A stretch of DNA of 64,000 nt, taken from assembly GCA_945861085.1 (NCBI GenBank), contig OX244046.1, positions 2,480,001-2,544,000 on the forward strand. The letters are read 5' to 3'. Made by a program: the position numbers and the translations under genes. The notes under the pieces were generated by a model. It had not been told where the DNA came from, searched no databases, and saw only the letters and a list, made by a program, of their open reading frames with translations. Of this stretch, positions 33,794-43,600 are shown piece after piece. Position 1 is the first letter of the stretch, and each line of letters starts with the position of its first letter. Source of the DNA: Clostridioides difficile_D (GTDB lineage: Bacteria > Bacillota > Clostridia > Peptostreptococcales > Peptostreptococcaceae).

Positions 33794-34942
33794 TTATAAA
33801 TTTTCCATAAATATATAACTTTTTTCGATATTATTTAAAAGTTCATCATCGTTTATATTAGCTATCTTAGCAATAGCTTTTTTTACTCCATCAGACTTTA
33901 TTAATTCTTGTAATTCTACACTTTGGACATCTTCACTATTGTTATAATGAAGTGCTGCACCTATTCCAAGAATCAAATTGTCAACTGATAGCCCATATGA
34001 TTTTGCTGTCATTAGAGGTTTAATCAATCTATCTTTATCACTTAATTTTCTTAATGGCTCTCTTCCCACTCTTACTACATCATCATTAAGATATGGATTT
34101 TTGAATCTATTTAAAATCTTATCAATATACTTATAGTGTGCTTTTGAATCAAAATTATATTTTTTAATTAATCCTTCTCCACTTTCTGTCATTGCATTCT
34201 TAACTATATTACAAATATATTCATCCTTTATACTTTCTTCTATAGTCTTGTAACCTTTTAGATATCCTATATAAGCTGTTATAGCATGACCTGTATTTAG
34301 TGTAAACAACTTACGTTCTATATAAGCCATAAGATTGTCAGCTAAATTCATTCCAACTATATTTGGTATTTCTCCTTTAAATCCTTGCTTCTCAACATTC
34401 CATTCATAAAAATTTTCAACTGTTACATCAAGAGGATTTTCATTTTTGCCAGGAGGAACTATTCTATCAACTGAACAGTTCGGAAAACCAACATAATTCT
34501 CTAAATATTCTACTTCTTCCTTATTTAAATACTTAATTACTTCTTCTTTTAAAGAAGAACTTGCATATATTGCATTTTCACAAGCTATTATATTTAAATT
34601 ACTTGTTAATCCCTTTTCTTTTCTAGTCTTTATACCTTTTGCAATTGTAGAAGCTATTTTAGTCAAAACTAAAGGTCCAACTGCTGTAGTTATTATTTCA
34701 GCCTCTACAATCTCGTCTATTATTTCTTCTTTTATAGATGAAACTGCACTTATATTATCAATTACTTCATCTATACATTCTACATCTCTTATGTGTATAG
34801 TATATTTTTTATCTTTGTTTATTGAGTTCAATATCTCTTCGTTTACATCAGCAAATACTACATGATAGCCTGATTTAACTAACAAACCCCCAATAAATCC
34901 TCTTCCAATATTTCCTGCTCCAAACTGAATTGCCTTTTTCAT
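33794..34942 (-). CDS. mtlD: Mannitol-1-phosphate 5-dehydrogenase
   Basis: 382 residues, matching MtlD length. The N-terminal NAD-binding motif is FGAGNIGRGFIGGLL. The long-chain mannitol dehydrogenase signature appears as NCSVDRIVPP. The C-terminal domain holds the catalytic lysine region ERKLFTLNTGHAITAY. It oxidises mannitol-1-phosphate to fructose-6-phosphate with NAD. It is last in mtlA-mtlR-mtlF-mtlD. GGAGGAAC precedes the ATG, 18 bases after mtlF. Confidence 0.95.
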   Translation of the reverse strand: MKKAIQFGAGNIGRGFIGGLLVKSGYHVVFADVNEEILNSINKDKKYTIHIRDVECIDEVIDNISAVSSIKEEIIDEIVEAEIITTAVGPLVLTKIASTIAKGIKTRKEKGLTSNLNIIACENAIYASSSLKEEVIKYLNKEEVEYLENYVGFPNCSVDRIVPPGKNENPLDVTVENFYEWNVEKQGFKGEIPNIVGMNLADNLMAYIERKLFTLNTGHAITAYIGYLKGYKTIEESIKDEYICNIVKNAMTESGEGLIKKYNFDSKAHYKYIDKILNRFKNPYLNDDVVRVGREPLRKLSDKDRLIKPLMTAKSYGLSVDNLILGIGAALHYNNSEDVQSVELQELIKSDGVKKAIAKIANINDDELLNNIEKSYIFMENL

Positions 34943-34960
34943 TTTAAGTTCCTCCTAAGA

Positions 34961-35383
34961 TTAGTTGGCAAAAGCTTCCATAAAAGCTTGTTTGTCATTT
35001 GAATTTTTTAGTCTTTCTGTTAAGTCATCATCCAAAACTACTGCTATATTAGATAGTATTTCCAAATGTTCATCTCCAACACCAGCTATACCTATTAATA
35101 AATATGCTTTTTCCCCATCAAAATCTATACCATTAGGGAATTGTAATATAACTATTCCTGAAGATAAAATTTCTTTTTTTGCTTCATTTACACCATGTGG
35201 AATAGCAACACCCATTCCCATATATGTAGTCATTACTTTTTCTCTTTCTAACATTGCTGGTATATATTCTTCTTTTACATATCCATTTTCAACCAATTTT
35301 CTTCCTGCTAAAGTTATAGCTTCTTCCTTTGAAACACTATCTAATCCTAAAAATATATTATTCTCATTCAACACTTTACTCAT
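34961..35383 (-). CDS. mtlF: Mannitol-specific PTS EIIA component
   Basis: 140-residue soluble IIA protein. The phosphohistidine is H63 in MGVAIPHGVNEAKKEI. It passes phosphate from HPr to the IIB domain of MtlA. It lies 30 bases after mtlR, and AAGGAAGG precedes the ATG. Encoding IIA separately from IICB is usual in Gram-positive mannitol operons. Confidence 0.95.
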   Translation of the reverse strand: MSKVLNENNIFLGLDSVSKEEAITLAGRKLVENGYVKEEYIPAMLEREKVMTTYMGMGVAIPHGVNEAKKEILSSGIVILQFPNGIDFDGEKAYLLIGIAGVGDEHLEILSNIAVVLDDDLTERLKNSNDKQAFMEAFAN

Positions 35384-35412
35384 AATATCAACCTTCCTTT
35401 TTAATATTAATT

Positions 35413-37542
35413 TTATTTATCTATAAATGTTTTCAATTTGTTTGTATAAAAATTAAAAACTATATCTTTTATTTCTAATGACATCTCTTCTATAGAAAAT
35501 TTATTTATTTTTTTAGTAAAAATTATATTGTCTATTAGTGAACCACTTATTTCACTCATTATTTGCCTTTGATAACTTGGTGAATTTTTAGGAAGTAGCA
35601 TAAAAACTACATTGTCGATTTCTTCATTTGAATCTAGCATTATTCCATTATCTAGTTTTATTATTGCTAACTTCATAATATCTATTCTTTCACTCATACA
35701 ATGTAACAATAGAATTTTGGATTCTTCTATATATGGAATTGAAATTTTTAATCTTTCTTCTAAAGATTCTTTTATAGATATTATATCTTCACTAGATTTT
35801 GCAAATATTTTTGATGAGTCCATAGTAAGCTCACTTAAATCTTTACTTTTAAATTGTTCAAATTGAATTTCCTCTAAAAATTGAAGAATATCTTTTCCTA
35901 TATTCATGCTTTCTGTTATCTGTTCATGCACTTTATTTTTACTTTTAGTATCAGTTTCTACATTTAAATTGATTAATTTATTTTGAGCTATAGATTTTAT
36001 TTTTTCTTTGATTATCTGTTCATCATCTAAACTCATAAATGGACCTACACATATATAATCTAAGTCTGTATTTAACTCCACTGTAGATACAATTAAATCA
36101 ACCTCTTTTTCCTTTAGATAATCTTCATCTATATTTATAGCTGATATGGTTTCAAGTATATTTAGATTAGGAAATTTATTTTCAATCTTAGTTGATAGAA
36201 ATCTTGAAGTACCTATTCCAGTGGGACATGCTACAACAATATTTATATTAGTATACATCATTAAATTTTTTTCTATGGCTGATGCAAAGTGCATTGCAAT
36301 ATATCCTATTTCAGATTCAGGTATTGAATTTATATTTAGCTTATCTTTTATAATTCTAGAAATTTTTTCAACGCCATCATAAGCATATGAATACTTGCTT
36401 TTTATTTCATCTAAAAGAGGATTTCTTATTTCTAAACCCATATTCAACCTATTTATAGAAGGTCCTAAGTGATTTGCGAGGTCTTTAAACAATCTCTCGT
36501 CATTTTTTAGGCTTATTTTAAATTCATCTTCAGCTAAATCTATCATCTTATTTGTAATGTCCATTACTTCTATATCATCTAAGTTTAATGCCTTATGATT
36601 TGAAGATGACCTTTGCTTTGCACCTCTTATGTGCATAGTTATATATCCAACCTCATCCAGTGGTATATCCATACTAAAATCTACTTCCATACCTTTTACG
36701 ATTTCTTGGGCTAATTTAAATTCTTCTGTCATAGATAATTCTTTTAGAAACTCTTTATCCATAGTTATATTTTCACCATTTTTTATCCTCTGTAATGCCA
36801 ATGAAATATGAACTACAAGCCCTATATATGCACTATCAGCTAAATTTACATCTAAATCTGAAAGCTTCTTTGTTAGTGTACTTTCAACTTTTCTTATTAT
36901 GCACCTATCCATTAAATTTAAAAGTCTATTTTCACTTAAAATTTCTATCGTTTTATCTGTCTGTATATTCTCACTTATATTTCTGACCATATCTAGTATT
37001 TCTTTTTCATTGAATGAATCATATATAAGGTTCACATATGCCTCTCTAAAACTTTTTTCTTGACCTTTTAGGTACACACCAAGTCCTGGTTTTCTAACAA
37101 GCTCAATACCAAATCTTTCTAGCCATTTACTTGCTAAGGCAAAGTCATTATTCAGTACTCCTTCAGATACCTTTAATATTTTTGCAAAATAATAAGATTT
37201 TACTGGCTCATTAGAAACTAGCAACTTTGATAATATAATTAAATTTCTTTCTTCCTTACTATATTCTTTTTCTATTTTTTCTTCTTCTAACAACTCAACT
37301 ATAAAGTTTTGATTCTCTACATTTTCTTCTAAAATCAATCCCACTCCTGGTTTTTTTACAAAATTAAAATCATTTTCATCAAACCATTTTTCAATTCCAG
37401 ACATATCTCTAAGCACAGTTCTTGAACTTAGCTCCAACTCTCCTGCAATCTCAGAAATAGTTATTGGGACGTTTTTCTTTGAATTTTCTACTATCATTAA
37501 TATTATCTTTTTTTGTCTAGATGTAATCTTCTTTTTTTTCAA
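35413..37542 (-). CDS. mtlR: MtlR-type PRD transcriptional activator of the mannitol operon
   Basis: About 709 residues: N-terminal helix-turn-helix domains (LSSRTVLRDM), two PRDs (with VVHISLALQRI and YITMHIRGAKQR, then YIAMHFASAIE), an EIIB-Gat-like domain (VVACPTGIGTSRF) and an EIIA-like C-terminus (LLLHCMSER). It activates mtl transcription and is tuned by phosphorylation from HPr and MtlA/MtlF. The TTG at 37542 is eight bases after AGGAG and is preferred. The GTG at 37551 overlaps that site. Its probable binding repeats are at 39101-39133. Confidence 0.9.
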   Translation of the reverse strand: MKKKKITSRQKKIILMIVENSKKNVPITISEIAGELELSSRTVLRDMSGIEKWFDENDFNFVKKPGVGLILEENVENQNFIVELLEEEKIEKEYSKEERNLIILSKLLVSNEPVKSYYFAKILKVSEGVLNNDFALASKWLERFGIELVRKPGLGVYLKGQEKSFREAYVNLIYDSFNEKEILDMVRNISENIQTDKTIEILSENRLLNLMDRCIIRKVESTLTKKLSDLDVNLADSAYIGLVVHISLALQRIKNGENITMDKEFLKELSMTEEFKLAQEIVKGMEVDFSMDIPLDEVGYITMHIRGAKQRSSSNHKALNLDDIEVMDITNKMIDLAEDEFKISLKNDERLFKDLANHLGPSINRLNMGLEIRNPLLDEIKSKYSYAYDGVEKISRIIKDKLNINSIPESEIGYIAMHFASAIEKNLMMYTNINIVVACPTGIGTSRFLSTKIENKFPNLNILETISAINIDEDYLKEKEVDLIVSTVELNTDLDYICVGPFMSLDDEQIIKEKIKSIAQNKLINLNVETDTKSKNKVHEQITESMNIGKDILQFLEEIQFEQFKSKDLSELTMDSSKIFAKSSEDIISIKESLEERLKISIPYIEESKILLLHCMSERIDIMKLAIIKLDNGIMLDSNEEIDNVVFMLLPKNSPSYQRQIMSEISGSLIDNIIFTKKINKFSIEEMSLEIKDIVFNFYTNKLKTFIDK

Positions 37543-37570
37543 ATTATCCACTCCTAATCAGTGGTACTTT

Positions 37571-38992
37571 TTATTTAGATTCTAATCTTTTAAACAATGT
37601 ATCTAAATTTGGGTCATTTAAAAAGTTGTTTATTGAAACTATCTCTACACTTGAATTATTCTTAGCAACTCTTTCAACTAGCGTATTATGAGTTACTACT
37701 ATTTGCGTATCATCTGGAAGATTATCAACAGATGAATTTGTAATTTCTATATTTAAGTCTAAGTTTTTTATTCTATTTTTAAATCTAGAAGCTCCCATTG
37801 CACTAGAACCCATTCCTGCATCACATGCAAATACAATTTTCTTAATTTCATTTACTCCAAATTGCTTTTCCTCAACATTTTTATCAGAATTTTTACTAGC
37901 AGATTTCATATCACTCATTTTTGCTTTAGCTTCCTCTAAAGTACTATCTTCTTCGCTTTGGTTTACAGAAGCTCTCTTAACGAATGGTGCTGCTACTAAG
38001 AATGATACAACTGTTGCCACTGCAACTCCCGCTAATACTGGAAGCAATCCTCCCTTTGGAGCTAGTGCCATAAGTGCAAATATACTTCCTGGTGATGGTG
38101 CTGCTACAAGTCCAGCTCCTAATATTGAGAAAGTTAATATTCCTGCTGCTCCACCTGCCATTGTAGCTAATATTAAAACTGGATTCATTAAAATATATGG
38201 GAAGTAGATTTCATGAATACCACCAAAGAAATGTATTATCACAGCTCCTGGTGCTGATTGCTTCACACTTCCTCTACTAAACATCCAATATGCTAATAAA
38301 ACTCCTAAACCTGGTCCAGGATTACTTTCTAATAAAAACATTATAGATTTACCAGCTTCTTTTGCTTCAGCTATACCTATAGGTCCTAATATACCATGAT
38401 TTATTGCATTGTTTAAGAATAATACTTTTCCAGGCTCTATAAATGCTGAAACTAAAGGTAATAAACTTTTGCTAACTATAAACTGAACTCCAGATTCTAT
38501 AAGAGCTGTACCTGCTACTATAGCTGGTCCAATTGCATAGAATCCTAATATTGCAAGAAGCATACCTATTATACCTATTGAAAAGTTATTTACTAACATT
38601 TCAAATCCTGTTGGTATTTTACCATCTACAAATTTATCAAATTTCTTGATTACCCATCCTGCAAATGGTCCCATTATCATTGCTCCAATAAACATTGGTA
38701 TATCTGCTCCAACGATTACTCCCATAGCCGCTGCTGCTCCTATTACTCCACCTCGTTGCCCTGCTATTGCTTTACCACCAGTATAGGCTATCAATAGTGG
38801 TAAAAGGTATTTTATCATTGGATCTCCTATAGTACTCAATTTTTCATTAGGCATCCAACCTGTTGGTATAAATAAGGCTGTTATAAGCCCCCATGCTATA
38901 AAAGCTCCTATATTTGGCATTACCATACCACTTAAAAATTTTCCTATTCGCTGTATAGATGTCTTTATTGTCGATTGATTAGAACTGCTCAT
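37571..38992 (-). CDS. mtlA: Mannitol-specific PTS EIICB component
   Basis: 473 residues. A membrane IIC domain (about 1-340) starts near FLSGMVMPNIGAFIAWGLI and includes HFFGGIHEIYFPYIL. A C-terminal IIB domain (about 385-473) has the phosphocysteine loop IVFACDAGMGSSAMGAS. It imports and phosphorylates mannitol to mannitol-1-phosphate. It is first in the operon, behind a strong promoter with a cre-like site. GGAGG precedes the ATG. Confidence 0.95.
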   Translation of the reverse strand: MSSSNQSTIKTSIQRIGKFLSGMVMPNIGAFIAWGLITALFIPTGWMPNEKLSTIGDPMIKYLLPLLIAYTGGKAIAGQRGGVIGAAAAMGVIVGADIPMFIGAMIMGPFAGWVIKKFDKFVDGKIPTGFEMLVNNFSIGIIGMLLAILGFYAIGPAIVAGTALIESGVQFIVSKSLLPLVSAFIEPGKVLFLNNAINHGILGPIGIAEAKEAGKSIMFLLESNPGPGLGVLLAYWMFSRGSVKQSAPGAVIIHFFGGIHEIYFPYILMNPVLILATMAGGAAGILTFSILGAGLVAAPSPGSIFALMALAPKGGLLPVLAGVAVATVVSFLVAAPFVKRASVNQSEEDSTLEEAKAKMSDMKSASKNSDKNVEEKQFGVNEIKKIVFACDAGMGSSAMGASRFKNRIKNLDLNIEITNSSVDNLPDDTQIVVTHNTLVERVAKNNSSVEIVSINNFLNDPNLDTLFKRLESK

Positions 38993-39052
38993 AATTTTAC
39001 CTCCATTTGAATTATATTCTATATCGATATGATTCCCTTTTGTTATACTTTT

Positions 39053-39081
39053 ATTATAGAGTTTATATTTTATAGTAACAA
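39053..39081 (-). promoter_or_regulatory. Promoter of the mtl operon
   Basis: Minus strand TTGTTA (39076-39081), 17-base spacer, TATAAT (39053-39058), about 55 bases upstream of mtlA. Confidence 0.8.
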
Positions 39082-39086
39082 CTTTA

Positions 39087-39099
39087 AGAAACCGTTTCT
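39087..39099. promoter_or_regulatory. Cre-like site (CcpA) upstream of mtl
   Basis: AGAAACCGTTTCT is a symmetric sequence close to the cre consensus with a central CG. It lies six bases upstream of the -35 box. The position suits catabolite control of mannitol use. Confidence 0.6.
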
Positions 39100-39100
39100 A

Positions 39101-39133
39101 TGTCACTTTAGATAATGACATTTGTCACTTTAG
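39101..39133. repeat. Direct repeats, probable MtlR operator
   Basis: TGTCACTTTAG occurs at 39101-39111 and 39123-39133, 22 bases apart (two helical turns). Between them TGACATTTGTCA forms a palindrome. This resembles the TGTGNCA-type sites of MtlR activators, just upstream of the cre-like site. Confidence 0.6.
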
Positions 39134-39569
39134 TTTTTGTTTAATTTTATTTATGTAGTATTTTAAGGTATCTATTTTTATAAAATATTTAAATTTAATA
39201 GAAAATCCAACAATAATTCAATTAAATAAATTTATTAGATGTAATTTTGGATATACTAATATAGACTTAATTTGCTTGTACTTTTGATATTTATACACCC
39301 TATGACAATATTATCGCCATAAAGTTTTACATGTATAATGAATAGATATCTAAAGATTAATTTCAAATTAGCTACTATCCAATATTAAACATTATTTAAT
39401 ATACAATTTTACCTTATAAGGCAATATATATTAAACAAATTCAATTAAAATAGTTTAAATTTTTCAAAAATCTCAATATTTGACAAAATACTTTAATAAA
39501 ATTAAAGAATAAGTTATAATTAATACTATCAATTATAAAAAGTATAAAAATATAAGGAGTGATTAAAAA
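39134..39569. other. Divergent spacer between mtlA and the IMP dehydrogenase gene
   Basis: About 435 bases, very AT-rich, no ORF. It must contain the plus-strand promoter for the IMP dehydrogenase gene; a TTGACA-like TTTGACAAA at about 39480 is a candidate -35. I see no purine riboswitch on this side. Confidence 0.45.
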
Positions 39570-41069
39570 ATGGCGTTTTATTTTGATACACCATCACATA
39601 CTTTCAGTGAATACCTTCTTGTACCAGGATTCTCTTCTACTGAATGTATACCTGCTAATGTAAGTTTAAAAACACCTGTTACTAAATTTAAAAAGGGCGA
39701 GGAAGCAGATATTTATATGAATATACCTTTGACTTCTGCTATTATGCAATCCGTTTCCGATGACAAGATGGCTATTGCACTTGCTAAAGAAGGTGGTATT
39801 TCATTTATATATGGTTCTCAAACTATTGAAAACGAAGCTGCTATGGTAGCACGTGTTAAATCTCACAAGGCTGGTTTTGTTGTAAGTGATTCAAATATTA
39901 AACCTGATAACACATTAAGAGACATACTTGAATTAAAAGAAAAAACTGGACATTCTACAGTTGCTGTTACTGAAGATGGAACTTCAACTGGAAAATTATT
40001 AGGTATTGTTGCAAGTCGTGATTATCGTATAAGTCGTATGGATTTAGATACTAAGGTTAGTGAATTTATGACTCCTATGTCATCCATAGTTTATGCTAAC
40101 AAGGATGTTACTTTAAAAGAGGCAAACAACATTATATGGGACCACAAGCTTAATTCTCTTCCTGTACTTGATGACAATGGTAATCTTATGTATATGGTAT
40201 TCCGTAAAGATTACTCTTCTCATAAAGAAAATCCACTTGAACTTTTAGATTCTTCTAAAAGATATGTAGTTGGAGCTGGTATTAATACTAGAGACTTTGC
40301 TGAACGTGTTCCTGCTTTAGTTGAAGCTGGTGCTGATGTTTTATGTATAGATTCTTCAGAAGGTTTTTCTGAGTGGCAAAAAATAACTCTTGATTTCATT
40401 CGTGAAAAATATGGTGATACAGTTAAGGTTGGAGCTGGAAATGTAGTTGACCGTGAAGGATTCCTTTACCTAGCTGAAGCTGGTGCTGACTTCGTTAAAG
40501 TTGGTATTGGTGGTGGTTCTATATGTATCACTCGTGAACAAAAAGGTATAGGACGTGGACAAGCTACTTCTATAATTGAAGTTGCTCAAGCTAGAGATGA
40601 GTACTTTGAAAAAACAGGTATTTATGTCCCAATTTGTTCTGATGGTGGTATCGTTTATGACCATCATATAACTTTAGCTTTAGCTATGGGTGCAGATTTT
40701 ATAATGCTTGGTAGATACTTCTCTCGTTTTGATGAGAGTCCAACTAACAAAGTTAATATAAATGGTAGTTATATGAAAGAATATTGGGGAGAAGGTTCTG
40801 CTCGTGCTAGAAACTGGCAAAGATATGACCTTGGTGGAGATAAGAAACTTTCTTTTGAGGAAGGTGTTGACTCTTATGTCCCTTATGCTGGTTCTTTAAA
40901 GGACAACGTAACTCTTTCTTTAAGTAAAGTTCGTTCTACTATGTGTAACTGTGGAGCACTTAGTATACCGGAACTTCAAAAAAATGCTAAGCTTACACTT
41001 GTATCTTCTACTAGTATAGTTGAAGGTGGAGCTCATGATGTAATGTTAAAAGATAATAGAAATTTATAA
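39570..41069 (+). CDS. guaB: IMP dehydrogenase family protein with CBS domains
   Basis: 499 residues. The TIM barrel is interrupted by a CBS pair (about 95-215). The catalytic loop is GIGGGSICITREQKGIGRGQ with C319; the IMP-binding parts CSDGGIVYDHHI and FIMLGRYFSRFDESP follow. It oxidises IMP to XMP, the committed step to GTP. The N-terminus (TFSEYLLVPGFSS) departs from the usual TFDDVLL form, and the gene uses CGT arginine codons often, unlike its AGA-using neighbours. It may therefore be a horizontally acquired second copy. AAGGAGTG precedes the ATG. It stands alone, between mannitol and tel genes. Confidence 0.88.
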   Translation: MAFYFDTPSHTFSEYLLVPGFSSTECIPANVSLKTPVTKFKKGEEADIYMNIPLTSAIMQSVSDDKMAIALAKEGGISFIYGSQTIENEAAMVARVKSHKAGFVVSDSNIKPDNTLRDILELKEKTGHSTVAVTEDGTSTGKLLGIVASRDYRISRMDLDTKVSEFMTPMSSIVYANKDVTLKEANNIIWDHKLNSLPVLDDNGNLMYMVFRKDYSSHKENPLELLDSSKRYVVGAGINTRDFAERVPALVEAGADVLCIDSSEGFSEWQKITLDFIREKYGDTVKVGAGNVVDREGFLYLAEAGADFVKVGIGGGSICITREQKGIGRGQATSIIEVAQARDEYFEKTGIYVPICSDGGIVYDHHITLALAMGADFIMLGRYFSRFDESPTNKVNINGSYMKEYWGEGSARARNWQRYDLGGDKKLSFEEGVDSYVPYAGSLKDNVTLSLSKVRSTMCNCGALSIPELQKNAKLTLVSSTSIVEGGAHDVMLKDNRNL

Positions 41070-41076
41070 TATAAAT

Positions 41077-41114
41077 AAAAGTGTAGCTGATTTTAAAATC
41101 AACTACACTTTTTT
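41077..41114. terminator. Bidirectional terminator between the IMP dehydrogenase and TelA genes
   Basis: AAAAGTGTAG...CTACACTTTT with TGATTTT/AAAATCA continuing the stem past one mismatch, and T-runs on both strands. Confidence 0.88.
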
Positions 41115-41129
41115 ATTTTATATAATTTT

Positions 41130-42287
41130 TTATTTAACTGTAAATTCAAGAAGCTTACTTTTAAGTTCATTTTCTATTTTTGATAATTCAACTTCTGCCT
41201 CTTGTCTCTTTATTCTACCATCATGTTGTATCTTAACGACCTCATCAATAGTAGATATTAAAGATTGATTAGTTTTCTTAATTGTATCTATATCTACAAT
41301 TCCTCTTTCTGATTCTTTTGCTGTTTCTATTGTTCCCATCTTTAAAGTTTCTGCATTCTTTAATAAAAGCTCATTTGTCATATTACTAACCTCACGCTGT
41401 GCTTTCATAGCTTGATTTAAGTGAGAAATTCCAAGAGCAAGTACTATTTGATTTTTCCATAATGGAATAGTATTTACTATAGTTGATTGAATCTTTTCTG
41501 CCATTAGATTATTACTATTTTGAACCAATCTTATCTGTGGAGCCATTTGAAGTGATACCATTCTAGTTAATTCTAGGTCATGAATCTTCTTTTCAAATCG
41601 GTCACAAAGTGAAACCATATCATTTACAGATTGAGCATCTTCTGTTGAACCAGACAAGCTGGCTTTTTCTCTTAATTTTGGCATCTCATATTCTTTCATA
41701 TCTTTTAATTTTTGTTTTCCTGCTATAATATACATAGTAAGTTCTTTTGAATAAGCTAAATTCAACTCATACATCTTATCAAGCATTGCTATATCTTTTA
41801 ATATTTTAACTTGATGTTTTTGAAGTTCTTTACTCACTTTGTCTACATTTACTTCTGCACTATCATACTTAGTTTTTAAATTTGAAATTTTATTATTTGC
41901 CTTTTTAAAAATTCCTAAAAAACCACTTTGTTCTTTTTCCTCTGCTGAAAATGCTTTTAAATCAGTAACTAGATTTGTAAGCATATCCCCAACTTCTCCT
42001 AAATCTCTAGTTTTAACACTCTTTAAAGCTGTTTCAGAAAAACCTGCTACCTTTTTTTGGGCACCAGCTCCATATTGTAAAATCATATTTGTGTTTGTAA
42101 TATCTATCTTTTCTGCAAATTCCTTTACCATCTTACGTTCAGATTCAGATAGCTTTTCTTCTTCTGGGTCTTTTTCATCCTTTTTCATTAATAAGTCAGA
42201 ATTATTTATATCACTTGTATTTGATTCTTCTCCAAATGGGTCAAGTGTTAAAGTTGGCATAACTGGTATATCATCTAGATTATTCAT
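41130..42287 (-). CDS. telA: TelA/KlaA family toxic-anion resistance protein
   Basis: 385 residues, mostly helical and coiled-coil, with no membrane segment. It matches the TelA (toxic anion resistance) family: an N-terminal acidic disordered part, then long helices including YGAGAQKKVAGFSE, and the central PLWKNQIVLALGISHLNQAM motif. TelA relatives are linked to tellurite resistance and envelope stress, but the molecular role is unsettled. It lies downstream of the XpaC family gene, a common pairing in Firmicutes. GGAGAG precedes the ATG. Confidence 0.87.
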   Translation of the reverse strand: MNNLDDIPVMPTLTLDPFGEESNTSDINNSDLLMKKDEKDPEEEKLSESERKMVKEFAEKIDITNTNMILQYGAGAQKKVAGFSETALKSVKTRDLGEVGDMLTNLVTDLKAFSAEEKEQSGFLGIFKKANNKISNLKTKYDSAEVNVDKVSKELQKHQVKILKDIAMLDKMYELNLAYSKELTMYIIAGKQKLKDMKEYEMPKLREKASLSGSTEDAQSVNDMVSLCDRFEKKIHDLELTRMVSLQMAPQIRLVQNSNNLMAEKIQSTIVNTIPLWKNQIVLALGISHLNQAMKAQREVSNMTNELLLKNAETLKMGTIETAKESERGIVDIDTIKKTNQSLISTIDEVVKIQHDGRIKRQEAEVELSKIENELKSKLLEFTVK

Positions 42288-42395
42288 TATATATTTCTCT
42301 CCTCTTCATTCATAAAGTACTGATTATAATACAAAGTTTTATACTTTATGACTAATTAATTTTTTTAAAATAACAGAATATTTTTTCTATTAAAG

Positions 42396-43316
42396 TTAAA
42401 ATTTACCACTCGTTAATCCCTCTTGAACTAACATATTCTCTAAAACAGTAATATCTGTAGATATGTCAATTGCTTCATCTTCAAACAAATAGTCTAATTG
42501 ATTTTCAAAAGCTACTACAATCGTACTCATTGTATTTTCAATACTTTCCATAGTCGTTGTTATATTTTCTCTATCTATTCCTTGCCCTTCCAATGTATGA
42601 TATGAATTTAAGAGCTTCAAAGTGGTTGGAAGATAATAGTCCATAAATTTTTGTATTTGAGTAAGTTTTGATGGGTCATGTTTTACAACATCAAATATTT
42701 TACTTGTAACATCTTCTACTTGTACAATTTTATTGCACATTGATTCTGACTGAATATTTTTATTAGCTTCTTTTATTTGTGTTAGATAATTCATTCCTTT
42801 ATTTATAATCGTATCAACTTCACTGGCTTTATCATTTTTCTCTTCTTCTTTAACTTCACATGCTATATCTTCATATGTTGGTGGAATGAAATCTTCATTT
42901 GTCAACACAATCTGATTATTTCTTTTATCAATATAAGTATTTATAAAGTAATTTTTGTCTATCATCTTTTGTACATCTTTTATTATAAAATTTAATGATT
43001 TAGATGTACTTTCTGCAATAAGCTCTACTGGAATAATATTTCTATTATTTATGATTGTACAATATTTTTTATAACGAGAAATTTGGTCTCCTAATCTCTT
43101 ACCCTTAAAAATACAAACTCCACCTATAATTAAAAACACTGCACATACTTGAATAGGAAGTATTACAGCCCATCCAATTATAATGGAAATAGTTGAAAGT
43201 ACTAGAGCTGATAACGTAAATAAGCCTACCAAACCCCATCCAACTATTTTTAAAAATTTACTTAAAAATGAATTTATTAAGACAGATTTTTTGGAAAAAT
43301 TTTCTGATTTATACAT
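42396..43316 (-). CDS. xpaC: XpaC-family (5-bromo-4-chloroindolyl phosphate hydrolysis) membrane protein
   Basis: 306 residues. Two N-terminal hydrophobic segments lie at about 25-50 and 52-75. A cytoplasmic helical part follows, including PSKLTQIQKFMDYYLPTTLK and TILKLL-type repeats, which is characteristic of the XpaC domain. The family name comes from a Bacillus phenotype; no enzyme activity is established. Together with TelA downstream (108 bases) it forms the conserved xpaC-telA pair, probably a membrane anchor and its soluble partner. Confidence 0.82.
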   Translation of the reverse strand: MYKSENFSKKSVLINSFLSKFLKIVGWGLVGLFTLSALVLSTISIIIGWAVILPIQVCAVFLIIGGVCIFKGKRLGDQISRYKKYCTIINNRNIIPVELIAESTSKSLNFIIKDVQKMIDKNYFINTYIDKRNNQIVLTNEDFIPPTYEDIACEVKEEEKNDKASEVDTIINKGMNYLTQIKEANKNIQSESMCNKIVQVEDVTSKIFDVVKHDPSKLTQIQKFMDYYLPTTLKLLNSYHTLEGQGIDRENITTTMESIENTMSTIVVAFENQLDYLFEDEAIDISTDITVLENMLVQEGLTSGKF

Positions 43317-43438
43317 AGTTTATATCCTTTCATTTTCACTAATATTATTAATATATTGCAGTTTGATTATACAATTACTTACTTATTACTGTCAAGGAAT
43401 TTGAAATTCTACAAATTATTTCAAATAAAGTAATAGAC

Positions 43439-43482
43439 TTAAATATAAGTATATTTTAAATCAAAAATATACTTATATTTAA
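43439..43482. repeat. Perfect 19-bp inverted repeat, 6-base loop
   Basis: TTAAATATAAGTATATTTT (43439-43457) and its exact complement at 43464-43482. All A/T but long. It lies beside the abf operon terminator, in the spacer before xpaC. Confidence 0.7.
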
Positions 43483-43492
43483 CTCCATATAA

Positions 43493-43537
43493 AAATAAGA
43501 GAACTTAACTTTAATTAAATTTAAGTTCCCTCATTTT
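43493..43537 (-). terminator. Terminator of the succinate/4-hydroxybutyrate operon
   Basis: Stem built from GAACTTAA and TTAAGTTC with further A-U pairs at both ends. The minus strand continues with CTTATTTTT. It follows abfH. Confidence 0.82.
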
Positions 43538-43600
43538 TATTTGTACATAAATATAATTAGCATTGTTTATGTTAGCTATACATATAAATGAAAAATTGTA

